Part shown: piece by piece, positions 9,837 to 18,257 of the stretch
Numbering within the stretch: the stretch's first letter is position 1
Layout of the letters: every line of letters begins with the position of its first letter
Assembly (NCBI GenBank): GCA_002420185.1
Contig: DIHO01000008.1
Span: 54,700-118,699 of the forward strand
Source of the DNA: Opitutales bacterium UBA5694
GTDB taxonomy: Bacteria > Verrucomicrobiota > Verrucomicrobiia > Opitutales > Opitutaceae
DNA length: 64,000 bases
Direction: 5' to 3'
The notes under the pieces: generated by a model
Database searches by the model: none
The model's input: the letters and a program-made list of their open reading frames with translations, nothing else
Told to the model about the DNA's origin: nothing
Translations under genes and position numbers: made by a program

Positions 9837-11234
9837 CTAACGTGCATCCCAGAGATAACCAATCCCCCGGCTATTAGCATCTTTCCAGCCGTAAAATAGG
9901 AATAGATCGTCAAACTCACTCGCCAGTCCATCTGAGACGAACTGAATATTCTGATACCGCATTCCGGGCTTAGGAGTCAGGCCTTGTGCCTGTATCCAAT
10001 CCTTACCACCATCGCTTGAAGTCCACTTCTCGACCCGCTGTCCCCAGCCGTACTCGTCCATGCCTTCCTCGACAATCGACTCCCCGCTTCCGGTAATCAT
10101 ATAGGCATGGAAAACACCCTGCCCATCGAATTGCAGGCAGCTTGCATTGAATGGGTGCAGCGTTTTGGTGATTCTTGTCTTTTCCCACTCACCCGCTTCC
10201 CGTCTCACAAAATAGAACGCGCTATCCAGCGGCGTCTCCTCGGATACGGGTAGCAGAAAATGCGGGCTATTATTTTCATCCAAACAAATCGAAGGACCCA
10301 CCGCTGCGGGACGCTGATCCGTATCCCAGACTAGACATTTTTCGTCCGCTATTTTCTTCCGTACGGGCAGCTCAATTTCCTCACCATCAATATTGTAGCC
10401 CTTGCCGGTTGGGAGGTCGACATAGAGATAGTATAGGTTGTAGCGCTGCGTGTGGTCCCCTAGAAACTCGTTATACCTCGTATTGAAAAGAGGGTCCTCA
10501 ACCTTCCAAATAAACGCCACGTGCAGCCGTTTCCCATCCGTGCTCACGGCAGTCGTATTATACGACCCCGAATAAGCCGCGTGGTCCCCATCCTGCGGCT
10601 CGGCACCGAGATTCACCACTGGGTGCCCGCCACCTTGCCAGCGATTCCCTCCGTCATTGGAGATATGATACTGCCAAAATCCCAAGTGACCTGAGTAACG
10701 CGTATAGACAAGCGTTTTGTCATCGTAGATGCGATGAATCTTGGGATAGGAAATCGACTCAGAGAAATCGATTCCCCTACGCCATTCGGTCGAATCCCCC
10801 GGTCTCGTGGATACCAAGTGAATTCCTGTTGTACGATGGCATCCAAAAAGCGTATGCAAATATCCCTCTGGATCTGACCAGATCACAGGAGCAAAGTGGT
10901 GGTCCTTCTTGTAATGTTTTGCATCGATTTCATCTTCATACCCTTCGATCAGCGAAACCGGTTTAGAGAATTCCCGTGTCTCCATATCGTAGCTGATGCA
11001 GTAAGGAAAACCCTCATCACCTCGCCACACGATATGCGTCCTGCCACCCGCCGCAACCGCCAGCGGATACTGCCGATTGTCATAGAGCATTTTGAGACCG
11101 CCATTGTCAGCGAAAGGAACTGCTTTAGTCTCGCCCCCTATTGCACTCTGCGGTGCAGACAAGATGTTAAGAACTACATAAACCATTTGAGCGAGCCTGA
11201 TAGGAGATCGCAAAGCCGGTATTGGGATATTCAT
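9837..11234 (-). CDS. secreted BNR_4-repeat protein, possible polysaccharide lyase or sialidase-fold enzyme
   Basis: The 465-residue protein carries an N-terminal signal peptide and a seven-bladed propeller-like sequence with BNR/Asp-box-type motifs such as SNDGGNRW and SSDGGKDW. The opening segment (TTHIVWRGDEGFPY-like, then a DMETREFS blade, then a HHFAPVIWSDPEGYLH segment) matches the BNR_4 family (PF15892). Established knowledge: ulvan lyases of families PL24 and PL25 were first annotated as BNR_4 proteins, so a lyase role is possible; the His residues in KKDHHFAP and FGCHRTTG would be candidate active-site residues. I chose ATG 11234 with GGGAAG ten bases upstream; a TTG at 11240 is the alternative. 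It stands alone among sulfatase and reductase genes. Confidence 0.72.
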   Translation of the reverse strand: MNIPIPALRSPIRLAQMVYVVLNILSAPQSAIGGETKAVPFADNGGLKMLYDNRQYPLAVAAGGRTHIVWRGDEGFPYCISYDMETREFSKPVSLIEGYEDEIDAKHYKKDHHFAPVIWSDPEGYLHTLFGCHRTTGIHLVSTRPGDSTEWRRGIDFSESISYPKIHRIYDDKTLVYTRYSGHLGFWQYHISNDGGNRWQGGGHPVVNLGAEPQDGDHAAYSGSYNTTAVSTDGKRLHVAFIWKVEDPLFNTRYNEFLGDHTQRYNLYYLYVDLPTGKGYNIDGEEIELPVRKKIADEKCLVWDTDQRPAAVGPSICLDENNSPHFLLPVSEETPLDSAFYFVRREAGEWEKTRITKTLHPFNASCLQFDGQGVFHAYMITGSGESIVEEGMDEYGWGQRVEKWTSSDGGKDWIQAQGLTPKPGMRYQNIQFVSDGLASEFDDLFLFYGWKDANSRGIGYLWDAR

Positions 11235-11329
11235 TTTCAATCTACTTCCCTCTTTCTCAGGTCAGTTTTTGGAAGCATCTTTGTTTGCGTAACGTAGCGG
11301 GTTCCTTCAGAAAGTCGAAAGAATAAAAC

Positions 11330-11865
11330 ATGCTCAGTATATTTAGAAGAATAAGACAATCTCTTATGGAAACCGGCAGCTTCAAACGCTATATTCTGTA
11401 TGCCGTTGGTGAAGTGATTCTGATTGTAATCCGCGTACTCATCGCCGTCTCACTCAACAATTCAAACAACTTTCGGGTAAAACGACTGCAAGATCAGCAA
11501 ATCGTGGTTCGAATCAGCAACGAGCTCAACGCTGGCATCAAACGAATATCCTTTTTTCAAGACAGACTTCAGAGCAAGGGAGAAGCGCTAGAATCTCTTG
11601 CACCCTTCTTTCGAGGAAAGGTTATTGAAGACAAAAGGGGCTTTCTTGAAAGCGTCATTCTCGCATCCACTTTCGGCTGGGAACAACCACCCTTGGAGCA
11701 AACGACATTTAGGGAAATTCTCAACAGCGGTCAGCTAAGATCAGTATCGACACTTGGGACAGCATGAAGACCCAGTCCATTGAACTTCAGAAGAAGCTAG
11801 ATACCCGAAGGCGACCAGGAATGCTATCAGAGGCCAACTTCCCGATTAACAACCCCCCACTCTGA
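11330..11865 (+). pseudogene. DUF6090-family membrane protein, truncated or frameshifted
   Basis: The first 145 codons (11330-11767) match the start of DUF6090 proteins: LFRKIRQ-like basic head (FRRIRQSLMETGSFKRY), a single membrane span with AVGEVILIVIRVLIAV, then a helical extracytoplasmic region with the TFREILNSGQLR segment. The frame stops right after this with SVSTLGTA. In the -1 frame the text continues for about 40 codons from 11743 to 11865 as IDTWDSMKTQSIELQKKLD, which has the composition expected of the family's next helix. Family members are usually about 240 residues, so the gene is frameshifted and also short at the C-terminus. The function of DUF6090 is unknown. Confidence 0.65.
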
Positions 11866-11893
11866 GTTCTTATTTGGATTTTTCTTTGAACAT

Positions 11894-13075
11894 ATGAAGT
11901 ACCGCCGTTTTGGGAAAACCGAACTTTCAATGCCCGTGATCTCCTGCGGGGGAATGCGCTATCAGCATAAATGGGACGACGTTCCTTGGTGCGAAGTCCC
12001 GCGTGAGGGTCAGGAGAATATTGAGAAGCTATTAGGTCGCGCTCTCGATCTGGGGATCAATCACATTGAAACCGCACGAGGGTACGGTAGTTCGGAGATG
12101 CAGCTTGGCTTTGCCTTGAAGCATTTTCCAAGAGACTCCTACATTCTCCAGACCAAAGTTGCCCCTCAAAAAGACCCGAAGGAGTTTCGCAAAGTATTCG
12201 AGAAGTCAATGAAGTACTTACAGCATGACTACGTGGAACTTTTTAGTCTGCACGGCATCAACAATCGGGATCTCATGGAATATGCCCTCTGTCCAGGAGG
12301 TTGCCTAGAAGAGGCCTACAAGCTCAAGGAAGAAGGCCGGGTCAAACACATCGGATTTTCAACCCATGCTTCCAACACGGAAATAACCGAAATCATCGAG
12401 CGAGGGAATTTCGACTATGTAAACCTTCACTGGTACCTGATTGCCCAACTCAATGGGCCATCCATCGAAGCGGCCGCCAAAAAGGACATGGGGGTTTTCA
12501 TCATAAGCCCCAACGACAAAGGCGGGAGGCTCTACAATCCTCCTCAAAAGATGGTCGACCTATGCGACCCTCTCGAACCCATGGCGTTCAACGACCTTTT
12601 CTGCTGGGCCAACCCCAATGTGCATACTATCAGCTGCGGAGCCGCTCGTCCCTCAGATTTCGATACACATGTAAAAGCTTTGGAACACTACGACGAGGCG
12701 GAAAGCGTCATCGCTTCCACCCTCGAGAAAATCTACGCGGAAGTTGCCCGTTTTGGTGGCCCCGACTGGCATGACACCTGGCACACCGGTCTACCCGAAT
12801 GGGATACGGTTCCCGGTGAGATTAACGTAAAAGACGTGGTCCGTCTTTGGACTTGGGCGAAGGCCCTCGATCTAGAAGACTTCGCTAAGTGGCGTTACAA
12901 TATGCTTGGCACTGCCGATCACTGGTTCCCCGGGAATATCGTAAAAGACTACGATGAAAAGAAGATGCATGAAGCTCTCCGGAATAGTCCACACGCCGAA
13001 AAGATTTCCAATATACTCAAAGAATCTCGTATCCTATTCGAAGATACAACGATCCCACGTCTTAGCAGAAGCTGA
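11894..13075 (+). CDS. aldo/keto reductase
   Basis: The 393-residue protein is an aldo/keto reductase with a TIM-barrel fold using NAD(P)H. It opens with YRRFGKTELSMPVISCGGM and shows the catalytic tetrad positions: Glu59 in HIETARGYGS (usually Asp), Tyr64, Lys88 in LQTKVA and His120 in LFSLHGIN. The second half contains GFSTHA and a long C-terminal extension of about 80 residues lacking the Cys cluster of Fe-S-binding relatives. Substrate unknown; neighbouring polysaccharide genes hint at sugar or polyol oxidation-reduction, which is inference. It follows the broken DUF6090 gene by 28 bp but need not be co-regulated. Confidence 0.9.
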   Translation: MKYRRFGKTELSMPVISCGGMRYQHKWDDVPWCEVPREGQENIEKLLGRALDLGINHIETARGYGSSEMQLGFALKHFPRDSYILQTKVAPQKDPKEFRKVFEKSMKYLQHDYVELFSLHGINNRDLMEYALCPGGCLEEAYKLKEEGRVKHIGFSTHASNTEITEIIERGNFDYVNLHWYLIAQLNGPSIEAAAKKDMGVFIISPNDKGGRLYNPPQKMVDLCDPLEPMAFNDLFCWANPNVHTISCGAARPSDFDTHVKALEHYDEAESVIASTLEKIYAEVARFGGPDWHDTWHTGLPEWDTVPGEINVKDVVRLWTWAKALDLEDFAKWRYNMLGTADHWFPGNIVKDYDEKKMHEALRNSPHAEKISNILKESRILFEDTTIPRLSRS

Positions 13076-13887
13076 TAACCGCTTCTCCCTGGATGCGATT
13101 CATCCTCTCACTCATCCTGGAATCGCAAAAACGGACCGAGAATCAAGTCGAACTTGTGCTGTGCAAAGCACGATACCTCACTCGGCACCGCGATCACCTC
13201 AACAACCGGCTGCGGATCGCAATAGCTAGAATCCTCCAAAATGGGCCATACTGAATTGAAGAAGGACTAATCGCCCGCTTCTTCAGGGGTCTGACAGAAG
13301 CCTCAAAGGCAACGGTTACGATCTATCTTTGAGACCTCGTCCAATAAGACGCATTAATCCCGGTCGGCAGCGGACGCGGTGCACATTACGCCGTGATGTT
13401 AGATTAACTTCTTAAAGTACGGTGTCTGGGCACTAGGGGAATTTGACACCAATTGTAAAAATTAACCAGGTTTCAATACGGCAGCAATGCGTTTAAATTC
13501 CCTCCAGGATTGGCTTCCATGCTCAATATTCACCATTGACCCAGTGCGTTGAGATTAATCCTCGTTCGGCCAATAAGGTCATCACCTGCCCGTACCTTTT
13601 CAAGGCTGAGAAGGATTCCAATACTGCCACAGAGTAAGGTTAAGAGCCTCTATATTTTTGTTCCAAAATATTGATCCGTAGATACTTATAGTATACCCAA
13701 TCATCGCTAGTAAGACACTCCCCGTGTTTTCAGCCTGAGACCAAACTTTTTCCCAGAGTAGCTTCAAACCCGAATCCGTCGGTCGTTGGAAATTCTCTCT
13801 AATGGGTGTTGGCCCGATAAATGCTGTGGTGCAAATGGCTAAAATTAACTGGCCTCACAAAAACACCTAAATAAAACAAAACAAATC
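13076..13887. other. intergenic stretch with probable relic coding sequence
   Basis: No intact gene was found. One open stretch at about 13138-13250 (+) translates to a basic helical segment (VELVLCKARYLTRH, then LNNRLRIAIARIL) without a start codon, which looks like a gene fragment, possibly of a transposase, but I cannot assign it. The promoter of the downstream porin gene must lie in the AT-rich end near 13840-13887. Confidence 0.4.
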
Positions 13888-14526
13888 ATGGTAATTAAAT
13901 CTTTCAAACTGGCATCTGCATTGATCGCGGTATGCGTTATTATATCCGTAGCGAAGGCTGGAGTATCCGGCAATATCGCTATACAATCCGACTATGTCTG
14001 GAGGGGCTACTCTCAAAACCTCGAAGATCCATCCGTCCAAGGTGGTTTCGATTATGAGGATGCATCCGGTTTCTACGCTGGCGTTTGGGGTGCCAGTGTC
14101 GATTTTGGTGGTGCTGAGAGTACCGAGGGCGATATCTACCTCGGTTTCGCCAATGAAACCGAAGGCGGATTTAGTTATGACGTAGGAATTATTGAGTACA
14201 CTTACCACGGTGGATCGGGAGCCAGCGACTCCAACTTTACGGAATACTACGTCGGCGGTGGTGTTGCCGGATTTAGTCTAACCTACTCTTTTGGCGACGA
14301 GTTCGGTGACAATATTGAGGTTGGTTACAGCTACGATTTCGAAGAACAAGGCATCTCGGTCGGTGCAGCTTACGGAGACTATGATGATGCCTGGACTTAC
14401 TGGACAATCGGTGTATCAGGGGAGATAGAAGGTATCGGATGGGACTTTTCCTACTGGGATACCGATCTTGACGATGACCCGATGGGGGATGGAAGACTCG
14501 TCTTTACGATTTCAAAGTCGCTCTAG
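13888..14526 (+). CDS. TorF-family putative porin (TIGR02001 type)
   Basis: The 212-residue product has a cleavable signal peptide (cleavage near VAKA/GVSGN) and then an all-beta outer-membrane barrel sequence rich in Gly, Asp and aromatic residues. The opening IQSDYVWRGYSQ, the VQGGFDYEDASGFYAGVW block and repeated alternation of aromatic and acidic residues match the TIGR02001/Gcw_chp family. Such proteins are predicted outer-membrane channels; the transported solute is not known. The last residue region ends TISKSL rather than in a terminal Phe. A strong intrinsic terminator follows, so it is probably monocistronic. The start lacks a Shine-Dalgarno sequence but the signal peptide supports it. 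Confidence 0.88.
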   Translation: MVIKSFKLASALIAVCVIISVAKAGVSGNIAIQSDYVWRGYSQNLEDPSVQGGFDYEDASGFYAGVWGASVDFGGAESTEGDIYLGFANETEGGFSYDVGIIEYTYHGGSGASDSNFTEYYVGGGVAGFSLTYSFGDEFGDNIEVGYSYDFEEQGISVGAAYGDYDDAWTYWTIGVSGEIEGIGWDFSYWDTDLDDDPMGDGRLVFTISKSL

Positions 14527-14562
14527 TTTCTAGAGTGCTGAGACCACATAGTTTCGAATCGA

Positions 14563-14587
14563 GGCCGCACCTGTTGCGGCCTTTTTT
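14563..14587 (+). terminator. intrinsic terminator after the TorF-like porin gene
   Basis: GGCCGCA (14563-14569) pairs with TGCGGCC (14575-14581) across a five-base loop and is followed at once by six T residues (14582-14587). This is a textbook rho-independent terminator 36 bases after the porin stop codon. Confidence 0.9.
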
Positions 14588-15392
14588 ATTTATCACGAGG
14601 GCCGAAGCATTTCTGCATTCCCTATTTCCATATTTTAGCGATTGCGGGGACAGGAATTCGTGCGTATCCACCAAAACTTTTCCAGTCACTCCTCCGTACT
14701 TTGTACTGAAACTGGAAACGATTCAAATTGCTTTCAAGATGGACTCTCAGATGAGGACCTTTAGCCGCGGCTGATACGCATCCAAACGGCTTTGCCTATT
14801 CAGTCTAGCAACAGCGTTGCCCTATCCAATCTCGTTAAATGCGGCCAACCAATTGGTCATCAATGCCGAAGCCAACCACGAATTCTCTATCGCGAGGTAG
14901 AACGAGGACTCAATGCAGCCGGAGTCCTACGTTTTCATGAAGGGGAAATTTCACGGAGGCAATAGGGCGGTCCCGCCATGGATAACTTTTCGTTTGATGA
15001 GGTCCTACTGAATCTTTTTAAGCACATGCAAAACAGAATTTCGAAGGAGTCCAAGATCCCAACGGTGCCAAACTTGTAATCGTAATCCACTACGGCGTCA
15101 CCTCCGTCAAAGAGCACCGGGGAGCTCCTCGGTTGCAACACACTGGAAGACTACGGATTTTCCGATGGGGCGGGCAATGGAAGATCAGATGGAGGCGTAG
15201 ATATCGACAAGCTTAACGGTATCCAAGACATAAAGTTCAAGTATCAATGCCGGAAATGCGATTCAGGAAAGCCAACAAGATAGAGCCTTGTAAACTGCCC
15301 GCCTTCTAGCACTGGAAAAAACTTACATTGAACCCAACTCCCCTCAGAAAGAATTGGCACTTTAAAGTCTGCTCAGCAATCGGCGGTATTTC
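14588..15392. other. relic island without intact genes
   Basis: Several short open segments in different frames look like decayed coding DNA: one at about 15025-15190 (+) reads QNFEGVQDPNGAKLVIVIHYG, and in a different frame around 15140-15280 there is LEDYGFSDGAGNGRSDGG. None has a credible start and length. No terminal repeats or transposase signature were recognised. Confidence 0.35.
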
Positions 15393-15779
15393 ATGGTGCT
15401 GATGGCCTACGATCTACCGCTCATGGGGCAAGGTGAACTTGTGCTGCATTGGACAACTCGATACAGCATCCGAAACATCGTTCAGGGCTTCGAACAAGCC
15501 AGCAAAGACATGAACCTAGTCGCCGACAACTACTTCGGCAAGAACATGGGTGACCTGGTCAAGAAACGCATCACCGACAAGTCCCGCGTCGAACTCGGTA
15601 AGATTGAGGTCATTGGAACCGAAGAGCTTACTGATTCGAAGAAACAGTCTCTCAATCAGCTAACCCGCGATAGCGAGGAATCTCAAGAGATTGAGTATAC
15701 GAGTCGGTGTCACCTCGTACCAACATGGATCAAAGCTGGAGTTAGACTTCCGGTCTTGCTTTTAAAGTGGGAATATTAA
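15393..15779 (+). CDS. unidentified 128-residue ORF, possible gene fragment
   Basis: I do not recognise this protein. It is soluble, with a charged helical middle (IRNIVQGFEQASKDMNLVAD, then DLVKKRITDKSRVELGKIEV) and no signal peptide. Between 15540 and 15620 the codons favour C or G in third position (GAC CTG GTC AAG, CGC ATC ACC GAC), unlike most genes here, which suggests acquisition from elsewhere. There is no ribosome-binding site, and the preceding 800 bases are relic-like, so it may be the surviving part of a larger lost gene. It could also be a small intact hypothetical gene. Confidence 0.35.
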   Translation: MVLMAYDLPLMGQGELVLHWTTRYSIRNIVQGFEQASKDMNLVADNYFGKNMGDLVKKRITDKSRVELGKIEVIGTEELTDSKKQSLNQLTRDSEESQEIEYTSRCHLVPTWIKAGVRLPVLLLKWEY

Positions 15780-15907
15780 GAACGCACGCTAGCGACGATA
15801 TTAGCGAGGTCTGCAAAAAGTTCCGAAGTATTACCTAAAGAACCTAAAGCAGCTCCCGCGAAAACGAACAATGCAATACCGGATCAACGATTCGTTCGTT
15901 CCTTCGG

Positions 15908-17404
15908 TTAATAATCCCGCCCAGTCAGGCTGTTTAAAACCGAATCCTGCCATTCACGCAATTCTCTCTGAAGCCGTTCCACGAGTTTCGGGTGCTTCCC
16001 GGCAACATTCGTCGTTTCGTAGGGATCTGTTAGAATATCAAACAACTCCAAGGTCGCGCCTTTCTCACCATCGATCACAAGCTTATACCGATTTCCCAAC
16101 AACGCTCTCGGTCCGCCATAGTCTGATTTCCGGATCTTAGGATGCTTCAGGTTTCTGAATGTCCGGGTGTACTTGCCATCCATTTTCTTTATCAAGGGCG
16201 TCGTTCCCTCTTGGAGTTTGGGCTCTACGTACGACGCGCGCCTAACCGAGGTCTCCGCTCTAGTATCGTATGACCAAAAAAAGATTGGTTTTGGACGCCG
16301 TGACATCTCAGCTTTGAAAAGCGGTGTTAAGTCGATACCGTCAATGGGACGATCCGGCAGCGGTTGTCCCGTTATTGCGCAAATTGTTGGCAGGATATCG
16401 CTCGTTACCGCATGCACTTCAGAAATGCGATTCCCTGAGATTTTCCGCGGCCACTCGATCACACCCGGTACGCGGACTCCACCCTCGTAAACATCTCCTT
16501 TAAAGCCATGAAATGGATTGGTCAAATTTCCACTCGCCGGAGTGCCGTTGTCTCCGCAATACCAAACAATAGTGTTTTCACGCAGCCCCTTTTCGTGGAG
16601 CGATTCCCGCAGCTTGCCAATCGCTCGATCCATCGCGGTTATCTCCGCATAACGCTCCTGAAGTACGTCTCTAAAAGGACGCACGGTCTTCTCGCCTGTT
16701 TCGACGCTGGTGAGCGAGACTGACTTCTCCGAATATTCCCTTGGGAGGTCTTTGTACAAAGTCAAGTCCTCGGGAAGAGCCATATAGGGCTCATGGGGAG
16801 ATCCAAACCATACCACTGCCATGAACGGCTGGTGATTCTTCCCGACCTCTCCAATAAAGCGTAATGCCTCATCAATGACAACTTCCGAACTCTCGCCTGG
16901 ATACACTATGGGAGTGGCGCCGTTCTTTGAGAGAATCGGATCGAGTTCGAAAAAATTGTCGTGCGAGACCCATTCTTCGAAACCCATGGCTCCTGGGCTG
17001 GTCGGGGACTCTTTCTTAACCGGTCCAACGTGCCATTTCCCAAAGTGGGCCGTACGGTATCCTGCCTTTTTCATAATATGGCCGATAGTGATCTCCTCTG
17101 GACGAATAGACCAATTCGGGGCAAACGTGCCGTATCGATTTGGGTGCCGGCCCGTTAGAAAGCTGCCTCGAGTGGGCGAACATGAGGGGTGCCCCGAATA
17201 GAAGCGATCCATTCGTAAACCTGTAGCAGCCATCTCATCGAGATTGGGCGTCTTTAAATGAGGGTGACCATTATAGGCAACTTCGTCCCACCCATGATCG
17301 TCGCCCATCAGGAGAATGATATTAGGCATCTCGTGGGCTCCTACACGAGCAATCGAGGCAATGAGCAATAGAGGAAGAAGATAGGTCGGGGTGAAACGGT
17401 TCAT
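15908..17404 (-). CDS. secreted sulfatase (Cys-type, S1 family)
   Basis: The 498-residue product has a signal peptide (NRFTPTYLLPLLLIASIARVGA) and the alkaline-phosphatase-like sulfatase fold. The metal-binding pair is in LLMGDDHGWD (Asp35, Asp36). The maturation motif C-S-P-T-R with Cys75 is to be converted to formylglycine by a sulfatase-maturating enzyme encoded elsewhere. GKWHVGP and the late WYCGDNGTPASG (second metal and substrate site) are intact. Such enzymes remove sulfate esters from algal or animal polysaccharides in the periplasm; the target sugar is unknown. I chose ATG 17404 because it puts the signal peptide at the N-terminus; a TTG 48 bases upstream would add an unlikely leader. 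Confidence 0.93.
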   Translation of the reverse strand: MNRFTPTYLLPLLLIASIARVGAHEMPNIILLMGDDHGWDEVAYNGHPHLKTPNLDEMAATGLRMDRFYSGHPSCSPTRGSFLTGRHPNRYGTFAPNWSIRPEEITIGHIMKKAGYRTAHFGKWHVGPVKKESPTSPGAMGFEEWVSHDNFFELDPILSKNGATPIVYPGESSEVVIDEALRFIGEVGKNHQPFMAVVWFGSPHEPYMALPEDLTLYKDLPREYSEKSVSLTSVETGEKTVRPFRDVLQERYAEITAMDRAIGKLRESLHEKGLRENTIVWYCGDNGTPASGNLTNPFHGFKGDVYEGGVRVPGVIEWPRKISGNRISEVHAVTSDILPTICAITGQPLPDRPIDGIDLTPLFKAEMSRRPKPIFFWSYDTRAETSVRRASYVEPKLQEGTTPLIKKMDGKYTRTFRNLKHPKIRKSDYGGPRALLGNRYKLVIDGEKGATLELFDILTDPYETTNVAGKHPKLVERLQRELREWQDSVLNSLTGRDY

Positions 17405-18257
17405 GCTCCTGAAATTGGAATAACTTTCAATTTTTTCAATCCACAAAGCCAAATTCTATCGAGCATCTAGGCTTTTGGTCGAATCAGCCTCGACACTAGC
17501 AGGAAAACAAGTGCTCCCTATAGCATTTCGCTTTCAAAAAAAGCAAACGGTGAAACGCCGCTAAAAGCGACTCCCCCAAGGCCCCTTTTTTTAATGCAAA
17601 ACCACATAATGCACCAGATTATCTTTTACTTCAAAAACACTTTCATCGCAGTGGCTATGCCAACTCGGATCGTACCTGTACCCAGATTATGCTAATTCCA
17701 TAGCATACACGACCATTCTTCCATAAAGTTTGGGATTGAGTAGACCCTATCCGAAGTTTCCACACAACAACCGATGGCTGCTACCCGATTCAAAGCCTTG
17801 CAACAAGTCTTTACCTTTCGTGATTTAAGCACTCTCGTTTCGCCACAAAGCCCATCTGTACAAAGGTGCAGAATGCCATTTCAGGCAAGACTCTCAATGG
17901 CAAATCCCCTCGGTCGCGGGAACTTTCTCACCTGTAACCTAACACCAACTAACAGGCAGCCGTTTTCAAACTCATGAGCATCAAAGACTTCATTTCTTTC
18001 GGTGTGTGTCACGAATGTCAAATGAACGGAAGGCCGCTGTCACTTTAATTTTGAACTGTTTTTTGTCTAAGGTTGGGCCCCCGACCCTTTGGGCACCCTG
18101 GATAGTAAAGCAACCATCTCGTTGTTGAGTTGAGCAAATCTTTTCTCTTTTGCTTTTACGGCAACCCATCCTGTAAAACGACTCGTCGCCTCCCAATTAT
18201 ATCCAGTCATAGAGTATATTTGCTATAGCTTCCTCCAACTTGTCGACGTAGATATAA
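17405..18257. other. long intergenic region between sulfatase and tricorn-like gene
   Basis: About 850 bases with no convincing gene on either strand; the open frames present are short, lack ribosome-binding sites and have no recognisable domain. The sulfatase promoter should lie near 17410-17500. I see no tRNA, repeat array or strong hairpin. Confidence 0.4.

Noticed and set aside
17825..17834. TTAAGCACTC, resembling one half of a CIRCE heat-shock operator
   Set aside because: No inverted partner follows at nine bases, and no heat-shock gene is nearby.
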